From contig OZ247499.1 in assembly GCA_965233625.1 (NCBI GenBank), positions 5,952,001 to 6,016,000 on the forward strand: a DNA stretch of 64,000 nt, in the 5' to 3' direction. Positions 42,037 through 52,105 of this stretch are shown here, one piece after another. The notes under the pieces were generated by a model. That model was not told where the DNA came from. It made no database searches and was given only the letters and a program-made list of their open reading frames with translations. Numbering within the stretch: position 1 is the stretch's first letter; each line of letters opens with the position of its first letter. This DNA is from G965233625 sp965233625 (GTDB taxonomy: Bacteria > Planctomycetota > Planctomycetia > Pirellulales > Pirellulaceae). Both the position numbers and the translations under genes were made by a program.

Positions 42037-44388
42037 ATGAAAATGTCCGCACAACGAAAAACTAAAGGCGAAAGGGCCCAGCTCTGGCTCTCTGCCCTCT
42101 GCCTGATTGTTCCGGCGCTTCTGACTGGATGTACAGGGGGAATCGATCAACAGGAGCTTACAACCGTACTGGAAGACGAACGGTTGCACCAACTGCCTGT
42201 TGCGGGTCGCAGTGTACGGATTATCAAAACAGAATCGCAGAAAAGCAATCAGTGGAAAGTAGAGTACGAATGTACGGAAACCGCCAGGGAAGCATGGTGC
42301 CAGGAACTGGATTCCAGCCGCATTGAAGAGGAAATCGCGAGCACCGTGCCTGCTTTCGATGCCTCTATCAAACAACACACAAGCGTGCGATGGCCTGAGA
42401 GGGAGCCACTCATCGCGTTGAAGCAGAAGATAGACGCCAATCGGCATGGTCGCATGTTCCGGCCGGTGGTCCGCAAAGGCGAAGAAACGAAGTGGACAGC
42501 AACTGCGGTCGTGAAGTCCACGGGAGATGAGTTACAAGTCAAATCGACCGCGGTGACTTCTTCCCAACATGAATTCGCCGATTTGTCTGGTCAGGTCGAA
42601 GCTGAAACGCTTGGCAGAGTATGCGACGGCAGCGCTGACGATCCGGTCGTCAAGGCAAAGAAGTTCCGGCAGCTGTTCGTAAACCAGTTGGCAACACAGC
42701 AGAAGCTAGTTGCCACCAGGTTGAAGCTTGAAAAAGACTCGCTGTCCACGTTGCTGGACAGTTCCAGATTACTCTCAGGCGACCTGGTTCTACGAGCACG
42801 GACGGCGCCCGTTGTGGACTTGCGATTTGAAGCATCGGCTACGGCGGATAAATTCGCCGCCGTTGCGATTGATCAGAAAGACACGTTTTCGCGAGTGGTT
42901 TTCGACGGTGCTTTTGTACTACCGCCAACGACGCCTACGAAGCCGCGCGGGACAAAGATGCATGATGGCTGGCGGTTGTCTCTCACCAACGCCGACCCTC
43001 AACTCTGTACGCTGGCCCGCTCCGTTCAACATCCCCTGCAAGTGATCTTCGACACGACCGGGAAAAGCTACCAGTTAGTGGGGCAGTCAAAGTCCAGCAT
43101 CATGAATCTTGGAACAGTGGCTGTTGAGGATTCAGAGGACGCTCCGCAGCTTGCCAACTTGCAAGCCTCTGGCGTTCGGCTTGAGGGGACCTCAGTAGAA
43201 AACGGCATGGCTGAACAGGAGATAGCAATGACCGTAACGCTGTTTGATAAGATGACGCAGAATTTACGCATCGTGTGTGAAGACGCCCGCGATCCATTCA
43301 ATTTTGCAGTCTTCGAGGGAAGGTGCCGGACGGAATCTCCGCATCACCTGGGACTTCCCGTGAAACTAAAACAGGTAGCGTACGGTGCTTCGCCGGCAAA
43401 TGGAAAGCGAAAGTCCGCGATCTTCAGTAGCGGCGCCGATCACACCCTGTCGCTTCTGCCGTCGAAATCAGGCTACATCGGCGTCTTCCGGAATGCGTCT
43501 CTGTCGTTCCCGGAGTTGAAGCAACTCAATTCCATTAAGGTGGGACCATCCCGATGGGAAGACGCGCTGCAGTCCGGTTCTGTATGGAGCGGCGTTTCCC
43601 AGTGGCGCAACAACGCCGGCGAGCAGATCTCATTGCGAGTTGCTGAAACACGTGACGAAGGGAAATATGTCAGGTTGTTATTGGAGAAAAAGGATAGGCC
43701 GTTGGACTTCGTCGTCTACGAAGGTTCGTGGAATCAGCCGGATGGACGTATCGATGGCTACGGTCTGGTCACCCGGCAAGTAGGCAAAAATACGAATTTC
43801 GACAAAGAGTATTACGGTGTTTTCTTCAGTGTCTGGGAAGAGAAAGACCCCAAGATTTTCCGGCTATCTGCCGATGGACAGACCCTGTACTGCCTAAGTC
43901 AGGAAGGAGAAATTGCAACCCTGAAAAAGCAGCCGTCAGAAAGGAAACCGGCGACCTACAAAACTGCAAACATGACAAAGACGTGGGGCTGGGCGCTATC
44001 GCCGGGGCGTGAGTGGAATGGCCAGTACACGAACGCTAAGCTTGGAAAAACCACTGTCGTCACGGTGAAAGTTCTTAGCTACGAACTTGATGGCAAGCGG
44101 GTTTCGGTTGAGATTACGGCGGCAGCAGATGCAAGGGTCAAAGGCGTCTACGTAGGAAGTGTTGGCCTGGCAGATCCAGCAATTAATGGATTCGCATTAT
44201 CTCTTATGCAGCAAAAAGAACGCGTCAGCCAGATTGCTCTTTTTGATCAGGGATGGGAACAGAGCATTGAGTTCCGGCTGGATGTAGACGGAGAACAGCT
44301 TGTGGGCCGGAGCAAAAACTATCAAGGTCTGTTTTCTCACATGCAGCTGAAATTGAAACCTTCTAAGGGTGAAGAAAATGGCAAATGA
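42037..44388 (+). CDS. 783-residue repeat-containing lipoprotein of unknown function
   Basis: A predicted lipoprotein: basic N-terminus, hydrophobic segment and lipobox LTGC (Cys32). The rest is polar and beta-rich with no family I recognise. At least three and perhaps four modules of about 110-130 residues can be discerned (about 225-360, 380-490, 500-625, 655-780), each with a strand pair ending like FNFAVFEGRC or LDFVVYEGSW, then a strand-rich ending such as PKIFRLSADGQTLYCLSQ or IEFRLDVDGEQLVGRSK. Such modules suggest a ligand- or polymer-binding beta protein. GGAGG lies 7 bp before the ATG. The 3' end overlaps the kinase gene by 11 bp, so the two are co-translated and the lipoprotein may feed that kinase. 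Confidence 0.75.
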   Translation: MKMSAQRKTKGERAQLWLSALCLIVPALLTGCTGGIDQQELTTVLEDERLHQLPVAGRSVRIIKTESQKSNQWKVEYECTETAREAWCQELDSSRIEEEIASTVPAFDASIKQHTSVRWPEREPLIALKQKIDANRHGRMFRPVVRKGEETKWTATAVVKSTGDELQVKSTAVTSSQHEFADLSGQVEAETLGRVCDGSADDPVVKAKKFRQLFVNQLATQQKLVATRLKLEKDSLSTLLDSSRLLSGDLVLRARTAPVVDLRFEASATADKFAAVAIDQKDTFSRVVFDGAFVLPPTTPTKPRGTKMHDGWRLSLTNADPQLCTLARSVQHPLQVIFDTTGKSYQLVGQSKSSIMNLGTVAVEDSEDAPQLANLQASGVRLEGTSVENGMAEQEIAMTVTLFDKMTQNLRIVCEDARDPFNFAVFEGRCRTESPHHLGLPVKLKQVAYGASPANGKRKSAIFSSGADHTLSLLPSKSGYIGVFRNASLSFPELKQLNSIKVGPSRWEDALQSGSVWSGVSQWRNNAGEQISLRVAETRDEGKYVRLLLEKKDRPLDFVVYEGSWNQPDGRIDGYGLVTRQVGKNTNFDKEYYGVFFSVWEEKDPKIFRLSADGQTLYCLSQEGEIATLKKQPSERKPATYKTANMTKTWGWALSPGREWNGQYTNAKLGKTTVVTVKVLSYELDGKRVSVEITAAADARVKGVYVGSVGLADPAINGFALSLMQQKERVSQIALFDQGWEQSIEFRLDVDGEQLVGRSKNYQGLFSHMQLKLKPSKGEENGK

Positions 44389-47300
44389 AGACCTGGAAGG
44401 CCTTGAGCTGATAGACAAGATCTCTGACGTCTTTGAATCAAGCTGGAAAGCTGACAGCTTCAGATTGATCACGGCGTGCCTGCGGAAATGCCCGGCTAAT
44501 TTACGGGCGTCTCTGTTCCATGAACTGCTGCAAGTTGACCGGGAACTCCGGCGGCAGCACGGCGTGCCCGTACCGGTGAGCCAGTATCGTGAGGCGTTTC
44601 CTGAATTTGAAGAGGAATTTAACGCCACAGAGCGTTCCAGCGGACCTGGGGAGACCGTCGTTGTTGGGGAAGCGTCTTCCGTGGACGGGAAGACTGAGAG
44701 TCGAGAAGCGCTATTGGCAACAGGCTTCCATCCGCGGAAATTCGGCCGTTTTCATATCCGGGACGAACTCGGTCGTGGTAGTTTCGGTCTCGTATATCGT
44801 GCCTACGATCCGACCTTGGACCGGGAAGTCGCCCTGAAACTCCCTACCTTCAGTGCAAATAACCAGCCCTTAGTAGACCGCTTTCTTTCTGAAGCCCAAA
44901 TCGCTGCGCAGCTGCAACATCCGAATATTATTGCGGTCTGGGAGCGAGGTTGCATCGACAAGCAATACTACTTATCGACTGCCTTTGTCGAGGGAATGAC
45001 GCTTGAGGAATATCTGCAAGAATCAACAGTCACTGTTGCCGCGGCCGTCTATTTCGTGCGGGACCTGGCAGAAGCATTGGACTATGCACATCAGAAGAGT
45101 GTCGTTCATCGCGATATCAAACCGGCCAATGTGATGATCGACGCGGCGGTGCAGCCAATGATCATGGATTTTGGCCTTGCAAAGAGGACAGATCATGCAG
45201 CGAACCTGACGACCGACGATGTGATCATGGGGACACCTGCTTACATGTCGCCCGAGCAGGCACGCGGTATTGCGGCGGACATTGGTCCACAGACCGACCA
45301 ATATTCGCTAGGCGTCACTTTCTATCAATTGCTCACTGGTGAACTACCATGGAGCGGCTCGAAGATGCAGGTCGTTTCGCACCTGCAAGGTAATCCTCCT
45401 CCGCCGTCGATGACGGGTAAGAACCAGAAGATCCCGGTCGATCTGCAGGCTATCTGCCAGAAGATGTTGCAGCCAGACCCGGCAAGCCGATACGCACGTT
45501 GCCACGCTGTCGCCGATGATCTGAACCGGTATCTGGAAAACCGGCCCGTTTCCGTCCGTAAGATTTCAACGTTTGAAAGTCTGGTTCGATGGAGCAGGCG
45601 GAATAAACTGGTCAGCGGGCTTACGGCGGGGATTGCATCGACGCTAGTGTTGAGTCTTATTTTCGTAAGCGTAGCATGGCTCAACACGCAGGCTGCCTGG
45701 AGCAAAGCGCACGCGAATTTTCTCTTTGCTCAATCACAGCAGCGAAAAGCGGAATCAGAAGAAGCTAAAGCCAAGGCGGAACGTACTGTCGCGGTACAGC
45801 AGACCGAAAAAGCACGCAAGGCTGCGATCGCACAGCGGAAAGAAGCCGCCCGTGTAAATCTGATGCTGGCGGGCCAGCGAATTCAGCAGGGCCGGTTCTA
45901 CGAGGCGGAGAAGCTTCTGGAGAGTGTTGATAAGGCAGACCGCAATTGGATCTGGCGGATTCATCACAACCGTATTCCTGAAGTGCTGTGCAAGATTGAT
46001 GTTGGTCAGAGCCTTGTCGTAAGTCCGCAGGTTTTCTTCGACGACACTGGCTCGCGAATAGCCGTGTGTGTCGGTCAAAGCCCGACGACTACGACTAACA
46101 TTTTCGATGTGCAGACGGGAAAACTAATCCAGAAGGTCGCACCCGAATACACCCATGTAGAGCCCATGGGCACAGGATTCACACGCGGTGGTCGTTACCT
46201 GATTGTCTCTGTTCGCAACGACTATCGACAATCCACGACCACAGTTGCAGCCTACGATACTCAAGAAAAAAAGATCATCAAAACTCACGATGGAGTTCGC
46301 ACCTTTTCGCCATTAGACGACTGCGAGGATGAGGTCATTCTCCTGAAGCCATCCGGCAATGCATATGATTACACTTTATGGAATTTCCGTGAGAACAAGG
46401 TTACTAAATTAGGAACGGGACCATGGCGGCATGTGTTCAGTTACAGCGTCAACGCAGAACGGACAGAACTTATCCAGCGGGATCACCGTGGAATCAGCAT
46501 CACGTCTATCAAGACCGGCGAACCCGTTTCAAACTGGGTTGCACGCCGGCTCGAAGCAACAGATTACAACATGTCGCCGGACCGGCAGCTGGTAGCTGGA
46601 AGACTGCTGGATGATTGGCCATGGAACGCGCGGGGGCGGCACATTGACAGCGGCAATGTTGGCGTCGTGAACGTCCAGGGAAGGATGGTGTCAGCACTCG
46701 AACCCGAGGGGCATCATGAGATTCATCGCCAGGAGAAAAAACGCGGATATACGATTTCTTCAAATAGCAAATATGTTTTTCTCGAAAATCAGTTTGAACA
46801 AGGCTCTAAACTTGTAAGGCCAATGTCCTGGTGGCGGTGTGATACAGGAGAATTTCTAGGCCAGGCAAACGGAATTCGCATTTCTCCTGATGGTGAACTG
46901 TACGCCACACACGAAGAAGACCTGATCGTGGTGCGCAAAGCCCCGTTGCATATGCGAGGGTTCGCATCTCCACAAGTTCAAAAGGCGCTGGCTAGGCTAC
47001 AACCGGTTACGCCAGCGTGGCAGACGCTGCCAATGGTGTTCTACGACCAGGAAGAACCGTGGGTATTTCTTTCCCATCAGAATGGGCGCAATGTGGTTGA
47101 ACCCGGGAACAGATTTATCAGTGTAAAACCGTCTCACGAAAGTTATATCTTTCGTCCAGGTCGCCCGGTCACCCAGCGCGGAACGCATCGGATGGCGATG
47201 ATCAACGGTGACAAGGAGGTCAGCATTTTTTCTCTCAAGACAGGCAAACTTCTTTCACGCCTACCCTGTCAAGGTGCGCCGAATAACTGGACACTCGCCT

Positions 47301-47890
47301 TCCACCCCGACGGTAAGCATTTCGTGGCCGGGGATGGAAAGGGGCTTGTCGTCTGGTCATTGGAGAGTGGCAAAGTTGTCGAACGCCTGCCAACGGTAAG
47401 AACCTCTCCACGCATGTATCGCAACAAATTGAGTTTCAGCGGTGATGGAGAACTTTTAGCCCTAATAGCATCGGGCAAGGGATTAACAGTCGTCGACACA
47501 ACAGACTGGACGGTGCGCTGGAATAAGTGGGTTGGCCGGATGGCTTACAAGGCTTCGATTTCGCACGATGGAAAACTGGTCACGCCATGCGGCTACGGCG
47601 ATATCCGGGTTTTTGACACGCGTGATGGCACACTTATAAAACGCATAAAAACGGACGACCGTTCGATTACCCCTGCGTTTCATCCCAGACTGCCGTACCT
47701 CCTGGTCGGACGCCACGACGGACGCCTCGTCATTTACGACACACGGAACTGGAAAATAGTTTTCGACGAGGATATTTGCGGCTCGACGATCGAGGACATA
47801 TGTTTCAGCGAGTCGGGCGAATCCGTAGCGATTGCCAATCAGAGGGGCACAAATCGTCGGTGGTTCGAATTGCGCGCGTCGAAACAATAG
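44378..47890 (+). CDS. Ser/Thr kinase with membrane segment and WD-like repeat domain
   Basis: A 1170-residue protein of typical planctomycete layout. An acidic N-terminal region precedes the kinase domain (about 120-395): LGRGSFGLVYRAYDP, VALKLP with ATP-binding Lys, HRDIKPANVM, MDFGLAK and MSPEQARG, all needed residues present. A membrane segment (LTAGIASTLVLSLIFVSVAWL, about 413-435) is followed by a Lys/Glu/Ala coiled coil (about 450-495) and about 650 residues of beta-strand repeats with WD40/propeller-like spacing (ISPDGELYATHEEDLI, LAFHPDGKHFVAGDGKGLVVWSLESGK, FSGDGELLALIASGKGLTVVDT). The propeller is likely outside the membrane. ATG 44378 is preceded by AAGGGTGAAG; it overlaps the lipoprotein gene by 11 bp. 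Confidence 0.92.
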   Translation: MANEDLEGLELIDKISDVFESSWKADSFRLITACLRKCPANLRASLFHELLQVDRELRRQHGVPVPVSQYREAFPEFEEEFNATERSSGPGETVVVGEASSVDGKTESREALLATGFHPRKFGRFHIRDELGRGSFGLVYRAYDPTLDREVALKLPTFSANNQPLVDRFLSEAQIAAQLQHPNIIAVWERGCIDKQYYLSTAFVEGMTLEEYLQESTVTVAAAVYFVRDLAEALDYAHQKSVVHRDIKPANVMIDAAVQPMIMDFGLAKRTDHAANLTTDDVIMGTPAYMSPEQARGIAADIGPQTDQYSLGVTFYQLLTGELPWSGSKMQVVSHLQGNPPPPSMTGKNQKIPVDLQAICQKMLQPDPASRYARCHAVADDLNRYLENRPVSVRKISTFESLVRWSRRNKLVSGLTAGIASTLVLSLIFVSVAWLNTQAAWSKAHANFLFAQSQQRKAESEEAKAKAERTVAVQQTEKARKAAIAQRKEAARVNLMLAGQRIQQGRFYEAEKLLESVDKADRNWIWRIHHNRIPEVLCKIDVGQSLVVSPQVFFDDTGSRIAVCVGQSPTTTTNIFDVQTGKLIQKVAPEYTHVEPMGTGFTRGGRYLIVSVRNDYRQSTTTVAAYDTQEKKIIKTHDGVRTFSPLDDCEDEVILLKPSGNAYDYTLWNFRENKVTKLGTGPWRHVFSYSVNAERTELIQRDHRGISITSIKTGEPVSNWVARRLEATDYNMSPDRQLVAGRLLDDWPWNARGRHIDSGNVGVVNVQGRMVSALEPEGHHEIHRQEKKRGYTISSNSKYVFLENQFEQGSKLVRPMSWWRCDTGEFLGQANGIRISPDGELYATHEEDLIVVRKAPLHMRGFASPQVQKALARLQPVTPAWQTLPMVFYDQEEPWVFLSHQNGRNVVEPGNRFISVKPSHESYIFRPGRPVTQRGTHRMAMINGDKEVSIFSLKTGKLLSRLPCQGAPNNWTLAFHPDGKHFVAGDGKGLVVWSLESGKVVERLPTVRTSPRMYRNKLSFSGDGELLALIASGKGLTVVDTTDWTVRWNKWVGRMAYKASISHDGKLVTPCGYGDIRVFDTRDGTLIKRIKTDDRSITPAFHPRLPYLLVGRHDGRLVIYDTRNWKIVFDEDICGSTIEDICFSESGESVAIANQRGTNRRWFELRASKQ

Positions 47891-47975
47891 GCGAATGCGC
47901 AAGGACGAACCGGCATCTGCTTCCCAGTCGAAATACCATCATTCCCAGGATTGCGATTCTAGCGACGAGGTTCTG

Positions 47976-49253
47976 TCATCCCAGCAGTTCCAGTCCGGGA
48001 AGAGTCCCGTTGCCTGACGAGAATCGATCCGTTCCGATGCCCAGACGCTGGAGCATGCTGACATACAGTCTCGCCAGCGGCGTGTTGTGTTTGCGGTCAA
48101 AGACAAGATGCTGGCCGTGCTTGAAACCGCCGCCGGCGAGCAGCACCGGCAGGTTGTGGTTGTCGTGTCTGTTGGCGTGTCCGAGGTTGCTGCCCTGCAT
48201 CACCATGGTGCGGTCAAGCAGCGTGGCGTTGTCTTCCTGGGCTGCCTGAAGTCCGCGGAGCAGTCCGGCCAGTTCGGTCATCTGGGCGAGTTCGATGGTG
48301 CGCAGTTGCTCCCGCGTGTCTTTCTTCTGCGTCTGATGCGTTAACGCGTGATGCGGCAGATTGACGCCCGGCAGGTCGACTTTCGGGTTGAACCCTTGCG
48401 TGACGAAAACCGTAATCAGCCGCGTCGAATCGGTCTCGAACGCCAGCCGCGCCAGGTCGTACATGTTGCGTGTGCGCTGCACAAGTGCGCCGGGTTCCAG
48501 ATTGTCGCGCGGCGGGCGGGCCTCGATGGTGGGCTTGGGCTTTTTCTCCCACTCCTGGCTGATGGCCAGGCGTTTCTCGACCTCGCGGACCGAAGAGAAA
48601 AACTGATCCAGCCGTGCGCGGTCGGGGCCGTTAACATCGCGGCTGAGTGATTTAATCTGCCCGGCGAACGAGTCCATCAAGCTGCGGCCTTCCTGCAGCT
48701 TGCGGACCTGGGCGGCGACTTCACCGGGCGATCCTTGCACAAACAACTGGTGGAAGACCCGCGACGGGCGTTCTTCCGAGGGGATCCGCACGCCGTCGCC
48801 GGTGTACGCCATCGACCCCGCTCCGGGACCAACCCGCAGGTTCAGCGTGGGAAAGCGGGTCAGGTGCCCCATGTGCTGCGCGGCGTATTGATCCAGCGAA
48901 ATCGTGTTCTTGAATCCTGCCGCCCGCGGATGCGGCGCGCCGGTCAGGAACGAGACATCGGCCTGATGCCCACCGTCCACCTCCGGGTGCGATACGCCGC
49001 TGAATACCGTGAAGTCGTTGCGGAAGTCTTTTAAGACAGAGAGGTACGGAGACAGCGCGAAATCGCGTCCTGCGGCTTCCGGGAAAAACTCTTCCGGCAT
49101 GAAGCCGAGATCGACATTGATGGCAATCATGCGTCGCGGCGGGGGCTGGGGCAGTTCACTGGAAAACGCCGGGACCATCGCATCGAGCAGCGGCAACGCT
49201 AAACTTGCGCCGGCCGCTTTCAGGACCGTGCGTCTGGGGAGATGTCTGGGCAT
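47976..49253 (-). CDS. DUF1552 family secreted protein (copy 1)
   Basis: A 425-residue secreted protein. The twin-arginine-type start PRRTVLKAAGASLALPLLDAMVPAF suggests export in folded form. DUF1552 hallmarks are present: FMPEEFFPE, DFRNDFTVFSGVSHPEVDGGHQAD, TISLDQYAAQHMG, RNMYDLARLAFETDSTRLITVFV and MVMQGSNLGHANRHDNHNLPVLLAGGG, the last typical of the metal-binding sulfatase-like core. The reaction is not known; family members are always paired with DUF1592-type cytochrome proteins. I chose ATG 49253 at the Tat signal, not the longer frame. It starts 34 bp after the upstream DUF1592 gene. Confidence 0.92.
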   Translation of the reverse strand: MPRHLPRRTVLKAAGASLALPLLDAMVPAFSSELPQPPPRRMIAINVDLGFMPEEFFPEAAGRDFALSPYLSVLKDFRNDFTVFSGVSHPEVDGGHQADVSFLTGAPHPRAAGFKNTISLDQYAAQHMGHLTRFPTLNLRVGPGAGSMAYTGDGVRIPSEERPSRVFHQLFVQGSPGEVAAQVRKLQEGRSLMDSFAGQIKSLSRDVNGPDRARLDQFFSSVREVEKRLAISQEWEKKPKPTIEARPPRDNLEPGALVQRTRNMYDLARLAFETDSTRLITVFVTQGFNPKVDLPGVNLPHHALTHQTQKKDTREQLRTIELAQMTELAGLLRGLQAAQEDNATLLDRTMVMQGSNLGHANRHDNHNLPVLLAGGGFKHGQHLVFDRKHNTPLARLYVSMLQRLGIGTDRFSSGNGTLPGLELLG

Positions 49254-49287
49254 GGTTTTCTCCGTGTTTATTCGTATGGTGTGAGTT

Positions 49288-51846
49288 CTACTTGTGGCGG
49301 AAGAGTCTGCTTTGCACCACGGCGTGGAGCATCGACCGCACCCCATAGTCTTTGGCGGCAAGGGAGGCCATCATCTGATCGACCATCTGCTGGTCGCCGG
49401 CGCCAGCGGGCGCGCCGGTCGCATAAACGAGGAACTGTTCCAGCAGGTTGCGGGCAATCTGCGGCGTCTGTGTTTTCAGCAAGGCGCGGAATTCATGAAT
49501 GTTGTTGAACGGGGCGCCGCCGGGCAGTTCACCCGCAGCATCCACCTTTAACCCGGTCTTATATCCGACCGGTTTACCGTTCGATTTCAGCTTGCTTCGC
49601 CGGTCGCCGTTTTCCACCAGCGCCCGGTAATGGCTGCGAAGTCCTCCCATCACATCGAAGCTCTCCAGGGCGAAGCCCGGCGGATCGATCTTCTGATGGC
49701 ACGAGGCGCAGAGTTTGATCGAGCGGTGTTTCGCTAACTGCTCGCGGATGGTCGTCGCTCCGCTGATGTCTGGCTCGATCGCGGGCACCGAAGGAGGCGG
49801 CGGTGGCGGCGGATCACCCAGCAGCCGGGTCAGCACAAAGGCGCCGCGGACCACTGGTGATGTGGTGGTGCCATTGGCGGTGATTTTCAGAAGGCTGCCC
49901 TGGGTCAGCAGCCCGCCGCGCACACTGTTTTCGGGCAGTGGTGTTTTCCGGGTATGAAATCCCTGGACGCCTTCGATACCGTATAGTTCCGCCATCCGCT
50001 GGTTGATGGTCAGGAACCGGGAGTCGATGACATGCCCGGCGCCTAGATCGCTGCGGATCATTTCCGTGAAGAAGGCCCGCGTTTCTTCGACCATGGACTC
50101 GGTAAGCAGCGCATTGTGCTCCGGGTACAGGCTTCCGTCAGGCTCGGTCAGCGCAATGTTCCGCAGATCGAGCCAGTAATCCAGAAAATGTGCGACAAAC
50201 CGCGCCGCCCGCGGGTCGTTCAGCATGCGGTCTGTCTGACGGCGGAGTTCTTCACTCTTGAGCAGCTCTCCGCTGGCTGCGGATTGCCGGAGCAAGTGGT
50301 CCGGCGGCGAGTTCCAAAGGAAGAACGATAGCCGGCTGGCCAACGCCCAGGCGTCGAGCGGTCCAGGTTTCTCGTGCAGCAGCAGGAATTCCGGCGACGT
50401 CAGAATGGCGCGGTAGCCCGCCAGCAGCGCATCGATAAACGGCTCTTCTCGCTGCAACCTCGCGCGGACCATCCGCATAGGCAGTTGAAGCTCTCCGGCC
50501 TGAACAGGGCGCCGCAACGCCCGCCGGGCGAACTTCCCTAAGAGCCGCCGCGCATCTTGCTGCGGGTCCGCGGTCACAACCCGGTAAGAAAGGCCGTTGG
50601 GCTGCTGACCGGCTGACTCCAGTTTCATGTCGCCCAATAAACGGCGGTGGCTCTCTGGCGGCCAGCTTTCGACCAGCGGTCCTTCCATCTCGAACCACTG
50701 CAAGCCGATTCCGTAAGCTTTGAACGTTTCGTACTTCGCTCCGGATTTCGGCTGAGGAAAATTGAACAGTTCATTGCTGGTCGAGATCGCGAGATACTCG
50801 ATGGGTTCGCCCTGGTTGATCCATGCGGTGATTTCGCTGGTGGTTGGCGTATTGGGCGGAAGATCACAGCGGCCTAACAGCCGGCCCGACTGGGCGTAGA
50901 ACGCCACGGCTTCGGTGCGGTCGCTGGGCAGGAGTTTGCCGTGATCGTTCAGCAGGCCCCAGCCATGCACGCGGAGTTTGTAATAGCCGCTTTGCGGCGC
51001 CTTGAAGGGCCGTAGCACGATGTTGTGATTGGACCGGCTGTTCATGAAGGTCGCGACGCCGTCGAAATGCGGCTCAGGATCGCGGACATAGCCGGGCTGG
51101 CGTTTCTGGAAATTCCCGCGATTCACTTCCAGCGTGGGATCGCGTTGCTTGCCAATCAGCGGCATCGCGGTGGTCTGTTTCAATTGCACTCGCAGCGTCT
51201 GCAGCGTGGCCGATACGCCGTCCACGCTTTTCAGCTCCGCGCGGATCACCTTCGAGGGAACACTTTTGGGCTGCTGGGCAAGCGCCTGCCAGAGAGCGTG
51301 GTCGGCAACTTCGAGATACCGCGAAACCATCACGTGCGAAAAGTCGAGGGCGGATGCGCTCTTGGGATAACCGTAAGCCAGGCTGTCTGGCGGCAGCATT
51401 TCATCCAGTTCAAGATGCGGCAGGTCGAGGATGTCTTTCAAAGAATTGGCGTACTCCGTCCGGCTAAGCCGCCGCAGCTCCCGTCGCCCGTTCAGCTCCT
51501 GGCGTTTGCGGTCGGCCGTTGCGAGCGCATCGCCCAGGGTGGCTAAGAAGCGGGTCTTCTCGCTAGCGCCAGGCTGGTCACCATCTTCTGGCGGCATCTC
51601 GCCCTTGGTGATACGGCGGTGCACCATCGCCCAGGATGCGAACGTTGCGGGCGCCGACAACTCAAATTTCAACGTGTCCAGCCGGAAGCCAGCCTCTGCG
51701 CCGGGACCGGTGTGGCAATCTGCGCAGTGTTTTTCGATAAAACTGGCCACCGGCCCGTCGTCAGCAGAAGCTGGCTCTTGAACGAAAACCAGCAGCGCTG
51801 CGATTGCGGCGCAGATGATGGCGGGAAATTCCTGTTTTCGCAACAT
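49288..51846 (-). CDS. DUF1592-type planctomycete cytochrome protein (copy 1)
   Basis: An 852-residue secreted protein with the standard series of planctomycete domains. After a signal peptide come an N-terminal haem motif CADCH (EKHCADCHTGPGAEAGF), DUF1587 (RRLSRTEYANSLKDIL), a carbohydrate-binding-like beta segment (about 260-385), DUF1595 (FARRALRRPVQAGEL), DUF1592 (ASRLSFFLWNSPPDHLL), DUF1588 (SVRGGLLTQGSLLKITANG to a second haem motif CASCH) and DUF1585 at the end (YGVRSMLHAVVQSRLF). Probable periplasmic redox protein working with DUF1552 copy 1 just downstream. ATG 51846 was chosen because the signal peptide begins there. Confidence 0.92.
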   Translation of the reverse strand: MLRKQEFPAIICAAIAALLVFVQEPASADDGPVASFIEKHCADCHTGPGAEAGFRLDTLKFELSAPATFASWAMVHRRITKGEMPPEDGDQPGASEKTRFLATLGDALATADRKRQELNGRRELRRLSRTEYANSLKDILDLPHLELDEMLPPDSLAYGYPKSASALDFSHVMVSRYLEVADHALWQALAQQPKSVPSKVIRAELKSVDGVSATLQTLRVQLKQTTAMPLIGKQRDPTLEVNRGNFQKRQPGYVRDPEPHFDGVATFMNSRSNHNIVLRPFKAPQSGYYKLRVHGWGLLNDHGKLLPSDRTEAVAFYAQSGRLLGRCDLPPNTPTTSEITAWINQGEPIEYLAISTSNELFNFPQPKSGAKYETFKAYGIGLQWFEMEGPLVESWPPESHRRLLGDMKLESAGQQPNGLSYRVVTADPQQDARRLLGKFARRALRRPVQAGELQLPMRMVRARLQREEPFIDALLAGYRAILTSPEFLLLHEKPGPLDAWALASRLSFFLWNSPPDHLLRQSAASGELLKSEELRRQTDRMLNDPRAARFVAHFLDYWLDLRNIALTEPDGSLYPEHNALLTESMVEETRAFFTEMIRSDLGAGHVIDSRFLTINQRMAELYGIEGVQGFHTRKTPLPENSVRGGLLTQGSLLKITANGTTTSPVVRGAFVLTRLLGDPPPPPPPSVPAIEPDISGATTIREQLAKHRSIKLCASCHQKIDPPGFALESFDVMGGLRSHYRALVENGDRRSKLKSNGKPVGYKTGLKVDAAGELPGGAPFNNIHEFRALLKTQTPQIARNLLEQFLVYATGAPAGAGDQQMVDQMMASLAAKDYGVRSMLHAVVQSRLFRHK

Positions 51847-51918
51847 GATGCGTACTCTTTGAATCTGAAATGATCTCGTTATGTTTGCGGCGGGAATGTG
51901 CGCAAGGTTCCGCTTGCG

Positions 51919-52061
51919 CACATCAACCCGAAGCGCGAGCGAGGGGCGTTTGATGTGGAGGCGAAAACGGAGGTGTTTGGCCACACTTCGTTGAATAGGT
52001 GGACTTCAACCGGCGGCGCGCTGGCAACTCCGGCGTCCCTCGCCTGCGCTTCGGGTTGGTG
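51919..52061. repeat. 145-bp inverted-repeat element, copy 2
   Basis: Ends ACCCGAAGCGCGAGCGAGGG (left) and the complement-like GCCTGCGCTTCGGGTT (right). The centre matches the reverse complement of the element at 5716-5860 (TTTGATGTGGAGGCGAAAAC, ACTTCAACCGGCG). It separates the two DUF1592/DUF1552 gene pairs. Confidence 0.85.
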
Positions 52062-52105
52062 TCGTTCAAATCAAGCTTTGTAGCAACTGCTTTGTGAAAG
52101 GCCTG

